Shown: positions 36,997 through 47,648, numbered from the stretch's first letter. The stretch: 64,000 bases of DNA from Acidovorax sp. T1 (GCF_002176815.1 NZ_CP021648.1:2798001-2862000), one strand, 5' to 3'. A program made the numbers and translations. Notes: generated from the sequence alone by a model not told the origin.

Positions 36997-38685
36997 ATGC
37001 TGATCGAGACCCTGGGAGCCGCGCACGAGCTGGGCCGCCTGAAAGAAATTCTGGGCGTGATGGTGCGCCACGGATTCGGTGACACGGTGCGCCGCCTGGG
37101 CCTGGCCGACCAGCTCGAGCGCGCCGGCCAGGCACTGCACTGGAACCTGGCCGGCGACCTGACCCGCATCGAGCCACCAGTCCAGGTGCGACTGGCGCTG
37201 GAAGAACTGGGGCCCACGTTCGTCAAGTTCGGGCAACTCCTGGCAGGCCGCGCCGACCTGTTCGGCCCCGACTGGATCGCCGAGTTTGAAAAGCTCCACA
37301 GCCAGGTGCCGGCCGTGCCCCTGGAGCTTCTGCGCCCCCAGCTGCGCGAAGATTTGGGCGGCGAGCCCGAAGAGGTGTTTGCACGCTTTGACACCGAGCC
37401 CCTGGCCGCGGCATCGATTGCGCAAGTGCACCGCGCTCAGCTGCACGATGGCAGCGAGGTGGTCGTCAAGATTCGCCGCCCCGGCATCAGCGAGGTGATC
37501 GAGGCCGACCTGCGCCTGCTGGAGCGGCTGGCAGCGCTGGCCGAAGCCGAACTGCCCGCGCTACAGCCCTACCGGCCACAGCAGCTGGTGCGCGAATTTG
37601 CCCGCTCGCTGCGGCGCGAGCTGAACCTGGCCGGCGAATGCCGCAGTGCCGAGCGCATTGCCGGCAATCTCACCAGCCTGCCTTTCATCGTGGTGCCGCG
37701 CGTGCACTGGCAGCACACCAGCGAACGCATCAACGTGCAGCAATTCATCCAGGGCGTGCCTGGCGGGCAGCTCGATGCGCTGACACCCGAAGCCGGTTTT
37801 GACCGCACCGTGCTGGCCCGGCGCGGCGCCCAGGCCGTGCTCCAGATGATTGTGCAAGATGGCATCTTCCATGCCGACCCGCATCCGGGCAACGTGTTTT
37901 ACCTTGCAGGCAACCGCATCGCCTTCATCGACTTTGGCATGGTGGGCCGCCTGTCAGAGCGCAGGCGCATCGAGTTGCTGCAAATGCTGCTGGGCCTGGT
38001 AGAGCGCCAGCCGCAGGCGGTGGCCGATGTGCTGCTGGACTGGGCGGGCGACGCCCATGGCGTGGACCCAGGGCAACTGGAGATGGAGGTGGAAGCCTTT
38101 GTCGACCAATACCACGGCGTGCCCCTGGCGCAGCTGCAGCTGGGGCAAATGCTGGCCGATGTGACCAGCATCCTGCGCGAACACCACCTGGGCCTGCCGC
38201 CCGACCTGGCACTGCTCATCAAGGCCTTTATTTCGCTGGAAGGCATGGGGCGCAATCTCGACCCGCAATTTCACATGACCACCGAAGCCCTGCCGCTACT
38301 GCGCCAGGTGCTGCGCGCACGCTACCAGCCGCGCGCACTGGCCGGCCGCGCCTGGCAGACCTTGCGCCGGGCGCTCGACACCGCAGAGCAATTGCCCGAC
38401 GACCTGGCACGCCTGCTGCGCAACGCACGCCGGGGCCGCCTGCAGGTGGGCATCGAGCTGGCCCACCTCAAGCGGGTGGGCGACCAGATCGACCGCTCTG
38501 CCAACCGGCTCGCAATGGCACTGATCATTGCCGCCCTCATCATTGGCTCTTCCATCGTGATGACCGTGCAGGGCGGGCCCACGCTGTTCGGGCTGCCGGC
38601 CTTTGGCTTTCTCGGCTTCTTTGGCGCCGTGGTCTGCGGGTTGTGGCTGATGCGCGCCATCTGGCGCAGCAGCAGGGACCGGTAG
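36997..38685 (+). CDS. AarF/ABC1/UbiB kinase-like protein
   Basis: A 562-residue atypical kinase from the ATG at 36997 (MLIETLGAAHELGRLKEILG). KFGQLLAGR (residues 77-85) is the KxGQ motif, AAASIAQVHRA the Ala-rich loop, VVVKIRRPGI the Lys, RRELNLAGE the acidic site, and FHADPHPGN with FIDFGMVGRL the catalytic and metal sites. The C-terminus has two membrane segments (ALIIAALIIGSSIVM; FGFLGFFGAVVCGLWLM). UbiB-type proteins support ubiquinone biosynthesis and are ATPases. The gene is away from ubiE/ubiJ, so it may be a UbiB paralogue. Product call is certain to family, not to exact pathway. Confidence 0.88.
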   Translation: MLIETLGAAHELGRLKEILGVMVRHGFGDTVRRLGLADQLERAGQALHWNLAGDLTRIEPPVQVRLALEELGPTFVKFGQLLAGRADLFGPDWIAEFEKLHSQVPAVPLELLRPQLREDLGGEPEEVFARFDTEPLAAASIAQVHRAQLHDGSEVVVKIRRPGISEVIEADLRLLERLAALAEAELPALQPYRPQQLVREFARSLRRELNLAGECRSAERIAGNLTSLPFIVVPRVHWQHTSERINVQQFIQGVPGGQLDALTPEAGFDRTVLARRGAQAVLQMIVQDGIFHADPHPGNVFYLAGNRIAFIDFGMVGRLSERRRIELLQMLLGLVERQPQAVADVLLDWAGDAHGVDPGQLEMEVEAFVDQYHGVPLAQLQLGQMLADVTSILREHHLGLPPDLALLIKAFISLEGMGRNLDPQFHMTTEALPLLRQVLRARYQPRALAGRAWQTLRRALDTAEQLPDDLARLLRNARRGRLQVGIELAHLKRVGDQIDRSANRLAMALIIAALIIGSSIVMTVQGGPTLFGLPAFGFLGFFGAVVCGLWLMRAIWRSSRDR

Positions 38686-38845
38686 CCCCCTGATGCGCCC
38701 AGTGCCTTCCCCAGAGGAGGACGCCCCCGGCCCCGGTGGCCTGGCAAATCCAGTTCCACTGGTCGCACGGGTTGGGGCACGCCAGGGGCTGGACCGCTGG
38801 ATCTTTTTGAATGGCCTTGTTTGACGCGCTTAGACGCGCGACTTG

Positions 38846-39669
38846 TTACTTCGCAGCGTTCGGGAAGAACAGCTGCTCGCCGCCAATCTTGTAGTTGGCA
38901 ATCGCCGTCTGGCCTGCGGGCGAGACCACCCAGTCCACGAATTTCTGCGCGTCCTGCGCCTTCACATGCGGGTGCCGGGCGGGGTTCACCACCATCACGC
39001 CATACTGGTTGAACAGGCGCGTGTCGCCCTCCACCAGCACGGCCAGATCGGCGCGGTTCTTGAAGTTGAGCCAGGTGCCGCGGTCGGCCAGCGCATAGGC
39101 GCCGCTGGATGCCGCAATGTTGAGCGCCGGGCCCATGCCACAGCCGCATTCCTTGTAGCCGCTGCCCTTGGCGGCATCGGCGCCGGCCAGCTTCCAGTAG
39201 CGCAGCTCGGCGGCGTGCGTGCCGCTCTTGTCGCCGCGCGAGACAAAATCGCCGTTGCCAGCGGCCAGCTTTTTCAGCGCATCCACGATGTCCTTGCCCT
39301 TGACACCGGCGGGATCGTTCTTGGGACCCACCAGGATGAAGTCGTTGTACATCACGGGGTAACGCTTCACGCCCCAGCCGTCGGCGACAAACTTTTCTTC
39401 GGCCACCTGGTCGTGCACGAAAAGCACATCCGCATCGCCGCGGCGCGCCGTGTCGAGCGCCTGCCCCGTGCCCAGGGCCACCACCTTCACATCCAGCCCG
39501 CTGGCCTTCTTGAACTCGGGCAGCAGATAACCGAACAGGCCCGACTGCTCGGTGGACGTGGTGGACGCCATGGTGATGGACTGCGCATGGGCAGCCCCAC
39601 CAACTACAAAAACGATAGCTGGAAGCGCTTTACCAATAAGCGCCAGAGGCCAAAAAGACTTTAAATTCT

Positions 39670-39673
<4 letters not shown>
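38846..39673 (-). CDS. tupA: Tungstate/molybdate-binding protein TupA-like
   Basis: A 275-residue periplasmic binding protein. The signal peptide runs to AHAQ, and the mature start ITMASTTSTEQSGLFGYLLP carries the T-T-S-T anion-binding motif of TupA. A ribosome-binding site AAGGAG lies 7 bp before the ATG, inside the end of the upstream ATPase gene (4-bp overlap). TupA binds tungstate with high affinity; molybdate is an alternative. Remarkably, the hydrophobic core of the signal peptide (FWPLALIGKALPAIVFV) is encoded by a copy of the dispersed AGCGCTTA repeat. The ATPase and permease genes lie upstream. Confidence 0.9.
39603..39657. repeat. Dispersed AGCGCTTA repeat forming tupA signal sequence
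   Basis: Read on the minus strand, TTTTTGGCCTCTGGCGCTTA, TTGGTAAAGCGCTTCC, AGCTATCGTTTTTG is a full repeat. It is in frame in tupA and supplies the signal-peptide core. Compare the intergenic reference copy at 19379. Confidence 0.8.
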
Positions 39674-40454
<781 letters not shown>

Positions 40455-40458
<4 letters not shown>

Positions 40459-41192
40459 GCCAGCACTCCGGGCAGGGCGCCCCGCGAGGTGCCATCCACG
40501 CCTTCGCGCCAGCGCCGCAACGCAGCAATCAGCACGTTCAGCGCCAGCACCACCGCCAGCAGCACCAGCCCCAGGGCCAGGGCCAGCGGCAGGTCGCCCT
40601 TGCTGGTTTCGAGGGCGATGGCAGTGGTCATCACGCGCGTGAAACCGTCGATGTTGCCGCCCACGATCATCACGGCGCCCACCTCGGAAATGGCGCGCCC
40701 AAACGATGCAATCAGCACCGTCAGCAGGGCATAGCGCTCGTCCCAGGCCAGCAGCAGGCTGCGCATCACGGTGCCCGCGCCGATCGATTGCAATTGCTCG
40801 CCATGGCCGCGCTCGGCATCGGCCACCAACTGGCAGGTCAGGGCCGTGACCACGGGCAGCACCAGCAGGGTCTGGGCGATCACCATCGCCTTGAACGTGA
40901 AAAGCCAGCCCAGGGCGCCAAACGGGCCGCTGCGCGACAGCAGCAGATAAACCACCAGCCCGACCACCACCGAAGGCACGGCCAGCATGGTGTTGAGCCA
41001 GGCCAGCACGGCGCCCCGGCCCGCAAACCGCGCCACGCCCAGCCACGCGCCCAGCACCAGCCCGGCACCGCAGGCCAGCAGGCAGGCCGTGCCGCTGACA
41101 GCAAGAGAGCGGCCCACAATGGTCCACAAGACGGGGTCGGCCGAAAGCGTGAGGTGCAGCGCCGTGATGGCGCTTTCAGAGAGAGTGGACAT
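40455..41192 (-). CDS. tupB: Tungstate ABC transporter permease TupB-like
   Basis: A 245-residue membrane permease from the ATG at 41192 (MSTLSESAITALHLTLSADP). About five to six membrane segments are visible, with the EAA-type loop ERYALLTVLIASFGRAISEV G. TupB-type permeases carry tungstate imported by TupA. It is first in the tupBCA order. Fifty bp separate it from the divergent ModE-like regulator, where the promoters must overlap. Confidence 0.9.
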
Positions 41193-41242
41193 GGATTCGA
41201 CTATCGTATGCACCGAATCAAAATCCAGCGATATGAACACCT

Positions 41243-42370
41243 GTGCATAGGGTCCAACTTCACTACACGCTCAGCCGCGATGCCGGCGACGCCCTGATCC
41301 GCAACCCGCTGCCCGAGATGCTGCAGGCGGTGGCGCAGCAGGGCTCCATCTCGGCCGCGGCGCGCACGCTGGGGCTGTCTTATCGCCATGTGTGGGGCGC
41401 CCTCAAGCGCTGGGAAGACCAGCTGGGCGGCGAGCTCGTTACCTGGGGCAAGGGCCAGTCGGCCCAACTCAGCGAGTTCGGCACCAAGCTGCTGTGGGCC
41501 GAGCGCCAGGCCCAGGCGCGTCTGGCACCGCAGATTGCCGCGCTGCACGCGGATCTGGAGCGCGCCTTTGCCGTGGCGTTTGACGACAGTACCCATGTGC
41601 TGACCCTGTATGCCAGCCACGACGATGCCCTGGGCGCGCTGCGCGCCCACGCCGCCATGCCCGGCGAGGGTGGCGCGCTGCACCTCGATATCCGCTTCAC
41701 CGGCAGCGTGGACGCCATCCGCGCGCTCAACGAGGGCCGGTGCACGCTGGCAGGGTTTCACACACTCGAAGACCCCGCGGCCGATTCGCTGGCGGCACGC
41801 ACCTACCGCCCGCTGCTGCAACCGGGGCGGCACAAGATCATTGGCTTTGCGCGGCGCACCCAGGGGCTGATCGTTGCGCGCGGCAATCCCTTGGGGCTGC
41901 ACACCCTGGCCGATGTGGCGCGCACCGGCGCCCGGTTTGTGAACCGGCCGCTGGGCACCGGCACCCGCGTGCTGCTGGGCGACCTGCTGGCCATGGCCGG
42001 GCTCACCCCCGAAGACATCACCGGCTATGACCTGAACGAGCCGTCGCACGGCGCCGTGGCGCAGGCTGTGGCGGCCGGTGCGGCCGACGTGGGCATGGGC
42101 ATTGCCCTGGCGGCCCATGCCCGGGGGCTGGATTTTGTGCCCCTGGTGCATGAGCGCTACCACCTGGCCTGCCTCAAATCCACGCTGGACCAACCCGCCA
42201 CGCGGGCATTGCGCCACCTGCTGCAAACACCCGAGTGGCTGGCGCACATGCAGACGCTGCCGGGCTACACCCCCTTGCACTGCGGCGAAGTATTGGCCAT
42301 GAGCACGGTGCTGCCGTGGTGGCGATTCAGCAGTCGCAAGCGGGGCGCAGACCCTAGGCATAAACCCTGA
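41243..42370 (+). CDS. ModE-like one-component regulator with periplasmic-binding-protein-type sensor
   Basis: A 375-residue protein starting at a GTG. The N-terminal winged helix (QQGSISAAARTLGLSYRHVW) matches the LysR-like HTH of ModE. The remaining 270 residues form a substrate-binding fold of the PBP_like family (e.g. VNRPLGTGTRVLLGDLLA; PSHGAVAQAVAAGAADVGMG), not the molbindin domain of ModE. Divergent placement 50 bp from tupBCA implies it controls tungstate/molybdate uptake by sensing an oxyanion or a small ligand directly. Target sites are not clear; no exact ModE box is seen. Function is inferred from location. Confidence 0.8.
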   Translation: MHRVQLHYTLSRDAGDALIRNPLPEMLQAVAQQGSISAAARTLGLSYRHVWGALKRWEDQLGGELVTWGKGQSAQLSEFGTKLLWAERQAQARLAPQIAALHADLERAFAVAFDDSTHVLTLYASHDDALGALRAHAAMPGEGGALHLDIRFTGSVDAIRALNEGRCTLAGFHTLEDPAADSLAARTYRPLLQPGRHKIIGFARRTQGLIVARGNPLGLHTLADVARTGARFVNRPLGTGTRVLLGDLLAMAGLTPEDITGYDLNEPSHGAVAQAVAAGAADVGMGIALAAHARGLDFVPLVHERYHLACLKSTLDQPATRALRHLLQTPEWLAHMQTLPGYTPLHCGEVLAMSTVLPWWRFSSRKRGADPRHKP

Positions 42371-42552
42371 TTGCTATGCTTTTAGAAGCTGCTAAATCAG
42401 CCACCGCAAAGGGATAACACCGTCACGCTGCCGTCAGCCTGCGCCTACAGTGCTCCGTAGAATCGCGCGGTTGTCAAAATTCGTCGATCCCGCGCGCCCC
42501 TGAGCGACCGGGCGGGCATGTCGCACGCACAGCTTTCAGATTGGAGACGCCC

Positions 42553-43194
42553 ATGCAGGCTTTACTCAAACTTTCACGCGCCATAGACGCACTCAACGCC
42601 TTTGTCGGCAAGTACGTCATCTGGCTCATTTTCGCGGCCACCGCCGTGAGCGCCATCAACGCGCTGGTGCGCAAGATTTTCGGGGTCAGCTCCAATGCGT
42701 TTCTGGAAGCGCAGTGGTACCTGTTTGCCTGGTCTTTCCTGGTGGCAGCCGGGTTCACGCTGCTGCACCGCGAGCATGTGCGCATTGATGTGGTCAACAG
42801 CCGGTTACCGAAGCGCGTACAGGTGTGGATCGACATCGTGGGCTTTGCGCTTTTTCTGACGCCGCTGTGCATCGTGGTGCTGTACCTGAGCGTGCCTCTG
42901 GTCGTGCAGATGTACCAGACCGGCGAAATGTCGGGCAACCCCGGTGGCCTGATCCGCTGGCCCGTGTGGGTGGCGCTGCCCGTGGGCTTCACGCTGCTGA
43001 TGCTGCAAGGCTGGTCCGAGCTGATCAAGCGCATTGCCTTCCTGCGCGGCCAGGGCCCCGACCCCATGGGCCGCCTGGTCGAGAAATCGTCCGAAGAGGA
43101 GCTGGTCGAAATCCTGCGCCAGCAACAGGAAGCAGCTGATGCCGCCGCCGCTGCCGCTGCGGGCACCACCCCACCCGCCACGCCCACACGCTGA
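42553..43194 (+). CDS. dctQ: TRAP transporter small permease (DctQ)
   Basis: A 213-residue membrane protein from the ATG at 42553 with GGAG 8 bp upstream; an upstream TTG frame start is less likely. Four membrane segments are visible, with NAFLEAQWYLFAWSFLVAAG and REHVRIDVV typical of DctQ. The last ~40 residues are acidic and Ala-rich. It pairs with DctM in sodium-driven uptake. dctM follows after 20 bp. Confidence 0.92.
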   Translation: MQALLKLSRAIDALNAFVGKYVIWLIFAATAVSAINALVRKIFGVSSNAFLEAQWYLFAWSFLVAAGFTLLHREHVRIDVVNSRLPKRVQVWIDIVGFALFLTPLCIVVLYLSVPLVVQMYQTGEMSGNPGGLIRWPVWVALPVGFTLLMLQGWSELIKRIAFLRGQGPDPMGRLVEKSSEEELVEILRQQQEAADAAAAAAAGTTPPATPTR

Positions 43195-43214
43195 GCCCAC
43201 GGAGCATCTTCATC

Positions 43215-45038
43215 ATGGAATTCTTCGCGACCAATTTCGCCCCCTTCATGTTTGCGGGGCTGATCCTGTTCCTGCTGCTGGGCTTCCCGGTGGCCTTCAG
43301 CCTGGGCGCCTGCGGCCTGTTCTTCGGTTTTGTCGGTATCGAGATGGGCATTTTCCCCAGCTCGGTGCTGGCCTGGCTGCCCCAGCGCCTCATTGGCATC
43401 ATGGCCAACGACACCTTGCTGGCCGTTCCCTTCTTCACGCTCATGGGGCTGATACTGGAGCGCAGCGGCATGGCCGAGGACTTGCTCGACACCGTGGGCC
43501 AGGTCTTTGGCCCCATGCGCGGCGGTCTGGCTCTGGCCGTGATCTTTGTGGGCGCCCTGCTGGCTGCCACCACCGGCGTGGTAGCGGCATCGGTGATCTC
43601 CATGGGCCTGATCTCGCTGCCCATCATGCTGCGCTACGGCTATGACCGCCGGCTGACCAGCGGCGTGATTGCCGCCTCCGGCACGCTGGCCCAGATCATT
43701 CCGCCGTCACTGGTGCTGATCCTGATGGCCGACCAGCTGGGCAAGAGCGTGGGCGACATGTACAAGGGCGCCTTCCTCCCCGGCTTCATGCTGATGGGCA
43801 TGTATGTGCTGTATGTGATGTTTCTGGCGGTGTTCAAGCCCCACCAGGTGCCCGCCCTGCCGCCGGAAGCGCGCACCTACCGCGAACCCAACGGCAGCGG
43901 CGGCTACACCTCGCTGGCCATTCTGGCCGCGCTGTCGGCCACCGTGTCGATCTTCCTGGCGCGCCACATGGCCGACGTGCACAGCTGGTGGCAAGGCGAA
44001 CTGGTCACATCCGTGGCCACCGACGAAAAGGTCGTGGTCGCCATGTGCGGTGGCACGGCGGTGGCGCTGGTCATTGCACTGCTCAACAAGGGTTTCAAGC
44101 TGGGCTTGCTCTCGCGCCTGGCAGAACGCGTGACCTTTGTGCTGATCCCGCCGCTGCTGCTGATCTTTCTGGTGCTGGGCACGATCTTTTTGGGCATTGC
44201 CACGCCCACCGAAGGCGGCGCCATGGGTGCCATGGGCGCGTTGATCATGGGCTGGGCACGCAAGCGCCTGGACATGAAGCTGCTCAAGCAGGCCCTCGCC
44301 TCCACCACCAAGCTGTCGAGCTTCGTGATGTTCATCCTGATTGGCGCCACCACGTTCAGCCTGGTGTTCCAGGCGGCCGACGGCCCTGTCTGGGTGGAGC
44401 ATCTGCTGACCACGTTGCCTGGCGGCCAGGTCGGCTTCCTGATCGCGGTGAACCTGATGGTGTTCTTCCTGGCGTTCTTCCTCGACTACTTCGAGCTGTC
44501 GTTCATCGTGGTGCCCCTGCTCGCGCCCGTGGCAGACAAGCTGGGCATCGACCTGATCTGGTTTGGTGTGCTGCTGGCGGTGAACATGCAGACCTCCTTC
44601 ATGCACCCGCCGTTTGGCTTTGCGCTGTTCTTCCTGCGCTCGGTGGCCCCCGACAAGCCCTACATCGACCGCGTCACGCGCAAGACCATGCAGCCCGTCA
44701 CCACGATGCAGATCTACCGGGGCGCCATTCCGTTCCTGCTGATCCAGCTGACCATGGTGGGCCTTCTGATTGCGTTCCCCGGGATCGTCACGGGTGCGCT
44801 GGACGCCAAGGTGGAATACAACATGGAGAGCATTGGCGACCAGATGCGCGACACCCTGGGCGGGCCGGCCGAGAGTGAACCCTATGGCCAGGAGCCGTAT
44901 GGCGCCAGCGAGGAGCCGGCTCCTGCCGCTGAAACACCAGCGCCCGATGCCGCACCACCCATGCCAGAACCGGACGCAGCCCCCGCCGACGATCCCCTGA
45001 AGGCCATGGAAGACGCCCTGAAGAAGCCGACGAACTAA
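43215..45038 (+). CDS. dctM: TRAP transporter large permease (DctM), extended C-terminus
   Basis: A 607-residue multi-pass permease of the DctM/TRAP large-subunit family, longer than the usual 425-440. Conserved loops include LLLGFPVAFSLGACGLFFGF, LLAATTGVVAASVISMGLIS and SGTLAQIIPPSLVLILMADQ. The additional ~55-residue tail is Pro/Glu/Ala-rich (AESEPYGQEPYGASEEPAPA...) and likely disordered. It transports the ligand delivered by a DctP protein; the two DctP genes lie convergently 200 bp downstream. A terminator follows. Confidence 0.93.
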   Translation: MEFFATNFAPFMFAGLILFLLLGFPVAFSLGACGLFFGFVGIEMGIFPSSVLAWLPQRLIGIMANDTLLAVPFFTLMGLILERSGMAEDLLDTVGQVFGPMRGGLALAVIFVGALLAATTGVVAASVISMGLISLPIMLRYGYDRRLTSGVIAASGTLAQIIPPSLVLILMADQLGKSVGDMYKGAFLPGFMLMGMYVLYVMFLAVFKPHQVPALPPEARTYREPNGSGGYTSLAILAALSATVSIFLARHMADVHSWWQGELVTSVATDEKVVVAMCGGTAVALVIALLNKGFKLGLLSRLAERVTFVLIPPLLLIFLVLGTIFLGIATPTEGGAMGAMGALIMGWARKRLDMKLLKQALASTTKLSSFVMFILIGATTFSLVFQAADGPVWVEHLLTTLPGGQVGFLIAVNLMVFFLAFFLDYFELSFIVVPLLAPVADKLGIDLIWFGVLLAVNMQTSFMHPPFGFALFFLRSVAPDKPYIDRVTRKTMQPVTTMQIYRGAIPFLLIQLTMVGLLIAFPGIVTGALDAKVEYNMESIGDQMRDTLGGPAESEPYGQEPYGASEEPAPAAETPAPDAAPPMPEPDAAPADDPLKAMEDALKKPTN

Positions 45039-45067
45039 CCCCGTCGGCACACAGCCACCTGACCCAG

Positions 45068-45100
45068 AGTGGGCCGCCATCAAATGGCGGCAGCCCACTC
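45068..45100 (+). terminator. Hairpin after dctM (partial terminator)
   Basis: AGTGGGC, CGCCAT, loop, ATGGCGG, GCCCACT forms a stable interrupted stem 30 bp after dctM. It lacks an adjacent T-run; it may add to the following terminator or protect the 3' end. Confidence 0.5.
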
Positions 45101-45108
45101 CATCCATA

Positions 45109-45134
45109 AAGGCCCTGCGGGGCCTTATTTTTTT
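45109..45134 (+). terminator. Intrinsic terminator of dctQM
   Basis: Stem AAGGCCC, loop TGCG, GGGCCTT followed by an A and T7. It ends the dctQM transcript. Confidence 0.85.
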
Positions 45135-45171
45135 ATGGCGTGACCCGCAGGTGCGCCGCCGGAACACCAAA

Positions 45172-45196
45172 GAAAAAGCCGCGTCATGCGCGGCTT
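45172..45196 (-). terminator. Intrinsic terminator of first dctP gene (minus strand)
   Basis: Read on the minus strand, AAGCCGCG, 5-nt loop, CGCGGCTT followed by T-rich sequence (TTTTTCTTT). It lies 47 bp after the dctP1 stop, so convergent transcripts are separated. A further GACGGCCC/GGGCCGTC hairpin at 45208-45227 sits between it and dctP1. Confidence 0.8.
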
Positions 45197-45242
45197 GGTG
45201 GGTAGCTGACGGCCCTCACGGGCCGTCAAGAGCAACGGGTCG

Positions 45243-46325
45243 TCAGATCTTGACGCTGTTCATGTACTGGTTGTAAGGGAACTCGGAGAAGCGGTTCCAC
45301 AAGATCTGGTCGCGCTGGAAGGTGCGCATGTCTTCGTAGATCTTCTTGAACTCGGGCGACTTGGCGGTGTGCTCTGCGTACACCTCCATGCAGGCCTTGA
45401 AGCCGGCGTCGATGACCGCCTTGGGGAAGGCCGTGAGCTTGGTCTTTTCAGCCACCAACTTCTTCAATGCGATCGGGTTGTAGGCGTCGTACTTGGCGGT
45501 CATGTCGGTGGCAGACGCCGTCATGGCGGCCTTCAGGATGGCCTTGTTTTCTTCGGACAGCGCGGCGAATTTCTTGTTGTTGACAAAGAATTCCAGGTCA
45601 GCGCCGCCTTCCCACCAGCCGGGGTAGTAGTAGAAGGGAGCAACCTTGTTGAAGCCCAGCTTGGCATCGTCGTATGGGCCAACGAACTCGGCGGCATCCA
45701 GGGTGCCTTTTTCAAGCGCCTGGTACACATCGCCGGCCGGCATGTTCTGCGAGACCACGCCCAGCTTGGCCATGGCCTCGCCGAACACGCCGCCACCCAT
45801 GCGCATTTTCAGGCCCTTGAGGTCGGCAGCGGTCTTGATTTCCTTGCGGTACCAGCCGCCCATCTGCGTGCCGGTGTTGCCCGCACTGGCGGTGTGAAAG
45901 TTGTACTTCTCAAAGAAGGCATCCAGCAGCTTGCCGCCATTGCCGTATTTTTTCCAGGACGTGCTCTGGCGCGCCGTCAGGCCGAAAGGCACTGCGCAGC
46001 TGAACGCAAAGACGGGGTCCTTGCCGGTGAAGTAGTAGGCCGCAGACTGCGCCATGTCGATGGTGTCCGATTGCAGCGCATCAACCACGCCGAAAGCGGG
46101 CATCAGCTCGCCCGCAGGGTGCACGGAAATTTCAAACTTGCCGCCGGACATCGCCTTGACGTTCTTGGACAGCAACTCGGCGCTGCCGAAGATGGTGTCC
46201 AGCGACTTGGGGAAGCTGGAAGCCAGACGCCAGCGCACTGCGGCCTGGGCGTGAACAGCAGGCGCAACGCCAGCGGCCAGCACACCGGCAATGCCCGTGT
46301 GCTTGATAAGTGAGCGACGATCCAT
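45243..46325 (-). CDS. TRAP transporter substrate-binding protein (DctP family), copy 1
   Basis: A 360-residue periplasmic protein from the ATG at 46325. The N-terminus MDRRSLIKHTG then a hydrophobic run to AVHAQ suggests a twin-arginine-type signal. Conserved ligand blocks include NTGTQMGGWYRKEI, EFVGPYDDAKLGF and APFYYYPGWWEGG, matching the TakP-type, 2-oxoacid/monocarboxylate clade. It captures the ligand for DctQM, whose genes converge on it. It is followed by a dedicated terminator. The paralogue upstream is about half identical by eye. Confidence 0.92.
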   Translation of the reverse strand: MDRRSLIKHTGIAGVLAAGVAPAVHAQAAVRWRLASSFPKSLDTIFGSAELLSKNVKAMSGGKFEISVHPAGELMPAFGVVDALQSDTIDMAQSAAYYFTGKDPVFAFSCAVPFGLTARQSTSWKKYGNGGKLLDAFFEKYNFHTASAGNTGTQMGGWYRKEIKTAADLKGLKMRMGGGVFGEAMAKLGVVSQNMPAGDVYQALEKGTLDAAEFVGPYDDAKLGFNKVAPFYYYPGWWEGGADLEFFVNNKKFAALSEENKAILKAAMTASATDMTAKYDAYNPIALKKLVAEKTKLTAFPKAVIDAGFKACMEVYAEHTAKSPEFKKIYEDMRTFQRDQILWNRFSEFPYNQYMNSVKI

Positions 46326-46523
46326 GAGGTTCTCTCCGAAGTATTGTTTGCAGAACTCGACCAGCATAGGGATTGCATTGCCAGCCGAGGGTTTAACGAG
46401 CCGAAATCGATTGTAAGAACATGCCCACCCCGCCTCTTGCGGGTTTTCCCCCGCAGGGGCCGCAAGCGGCGCAAGGCTTCAGCCTTTTGCAAGCATCGCG
46501 GGCTTGCCGCCGCGCTCGGCCTG

Positions 46524-47606
46524 TCAGATCCGCTGCGTTGACATGAAGCTGTCAAAGCGCGCCTCGGCAAAGCGAAACCAGAAGATCTGATCGCGCTGAA
46601 AGTTGCGCATGTCTGCGTAGATCTTTTTCCACTCAGGGCTGCGGGAATCGTTCTGCGCAAACACCTCCATCGCCGACCGAAACGCAGCGTCCAGCACCGG
46701 CAATGGAAACGGCAGCACCTTGGTTCTGGCCATGACCAGTTGCTTGAGTGCATTGGGGTTCAAGGCGTCGTACTTGGCCAGCATGTCGGCATGGGCCAAT
46801 GAAGCAGCCGCGTTGACAATGGCCTTCAAATCGGCCGGGAGCGCATCGTAGGCCTTGCGATGGATGAAGAAATCCAGCTCCAGCCCGCCCTCCCACCAGC
46901 CCGGATAGTAATAGTAGGGCGCAACCTTGTGGAACCCCAGTTTCTGGTCGTCATAAGGCCCGACCCATTCCGCAGCGTCAATGCTGCGCTGGTGCAAGGC
47001 CTGGTAAATGTCGCCGCCCGGCATGTCCAGCGCAACCGCACCCATCCGGGTCATCACATCGCCCACCAGCCCACCTCCCAAGCGCATCCGCATGCCCTTG
47101 AAGTCGGCGACACCCCGGATCTCCTTGAGGTACCAGCCGCCCATCTGCGTACCAGTATTGCCACCGGCAAAGCTGAGCAGGTTGTAGCCCGCATAAAAAT
47201 CGTCCATCAGCCGCCGTCCGTTGCCGTGCAGCATCCAGGCATTCATTTGCCGCGCATTGAACCCGAACGGGATGGCCGACCCCAGGGCGAACGCCTGGTT
47301 GCGGCCATAGAAGTAATAAGGTGCCGTGTGGGCCATTTCCACCGTGCCGCTTTGCACCGCATCGAGCACATCGAACGCGGGAACCAGCGCTCCGGCGGCA
47401 TGCACCGCAACTTCAAACCGGCCCGCCGACAGGGCCTTGACGGCTTTGGAAAAAACCTCGGCGCCACCGTAGATGGTGTCCAGCGACTTGGGGAAGCTGG
47501 ACGCCAGGCGCCACCGCACGGCGGCCTGGGCATGCACAGCGGGGGCCAGGCCCGTCGCCAGAACGCTGGCAATGCCGGCATGCCGAATGGCAGAACGACG
47601 ATCCAT
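46524..47606 (-). CDS. TRAP transporter substrate-binding protein (DctP family), copy 2
   Basis: A 360-residue paralogue of the downstream binding protein, identical in length. It keeps NTGTQMGGWYLKEI, EWVGPYDDQKLGF and APYYYYPGWWEGG, but changes nearby residues (RMRLGGGLVGDVM; HQRSIDAAE), so ligand preference may differ. The signal MDRRSAIRHAGIASVLATGL is twin-arginine-like. Tandem duplication is the simplest origin. The 198-bp gap to copy 1 holds imperfect palindromes (TGCGGG/CCCGCA) but no gene I can support. dxs starts 42 bp downstream. Confidence 0.92.
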   Translation of the reverse strand: MDRRSAIRHAGIASVLATGLAPAVHAQAAVRWRLASSFPKSLDTIYGGAEVFSKAVKALSAGRFEVAVHAAGALVPAFDVLDAVQSGTVEMAHTAPYYFYGRNQAFALGSAIPFGFNARQMNAWMLHGNGRRLMDDFYAGYNLLSFAGGNTGTQMGGWYLKEIRGVADFKGMRMRLGGGLVGDVMTRMGAVALDMPGGDIYQALHQRSIDAAEWVGPYDDQKLGFHKVAPYYYYPGWWEGGLELDFFIHRKAYDALPADLKAIVNAAASLAHADMLAKYDALNPNALKQLVMARTKVLPFPLPVLDAAFRSAMEVFAQNDSRSPEWKKIYADMRNFQRDQIFWFRFAEARFDSFMSTQRI

Positions 47607-47648
47607 GGGGCTTGAATTCAGCTACGGTGCAACGCCACGCGGCACGGG

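Noticed and set aside
41193..41242. A canonical ModE box in the tup promoter gap
   Set aside because: Only loose ATCG/ATATG similarities; no inverted TATA-rich arms at ModE spacing.
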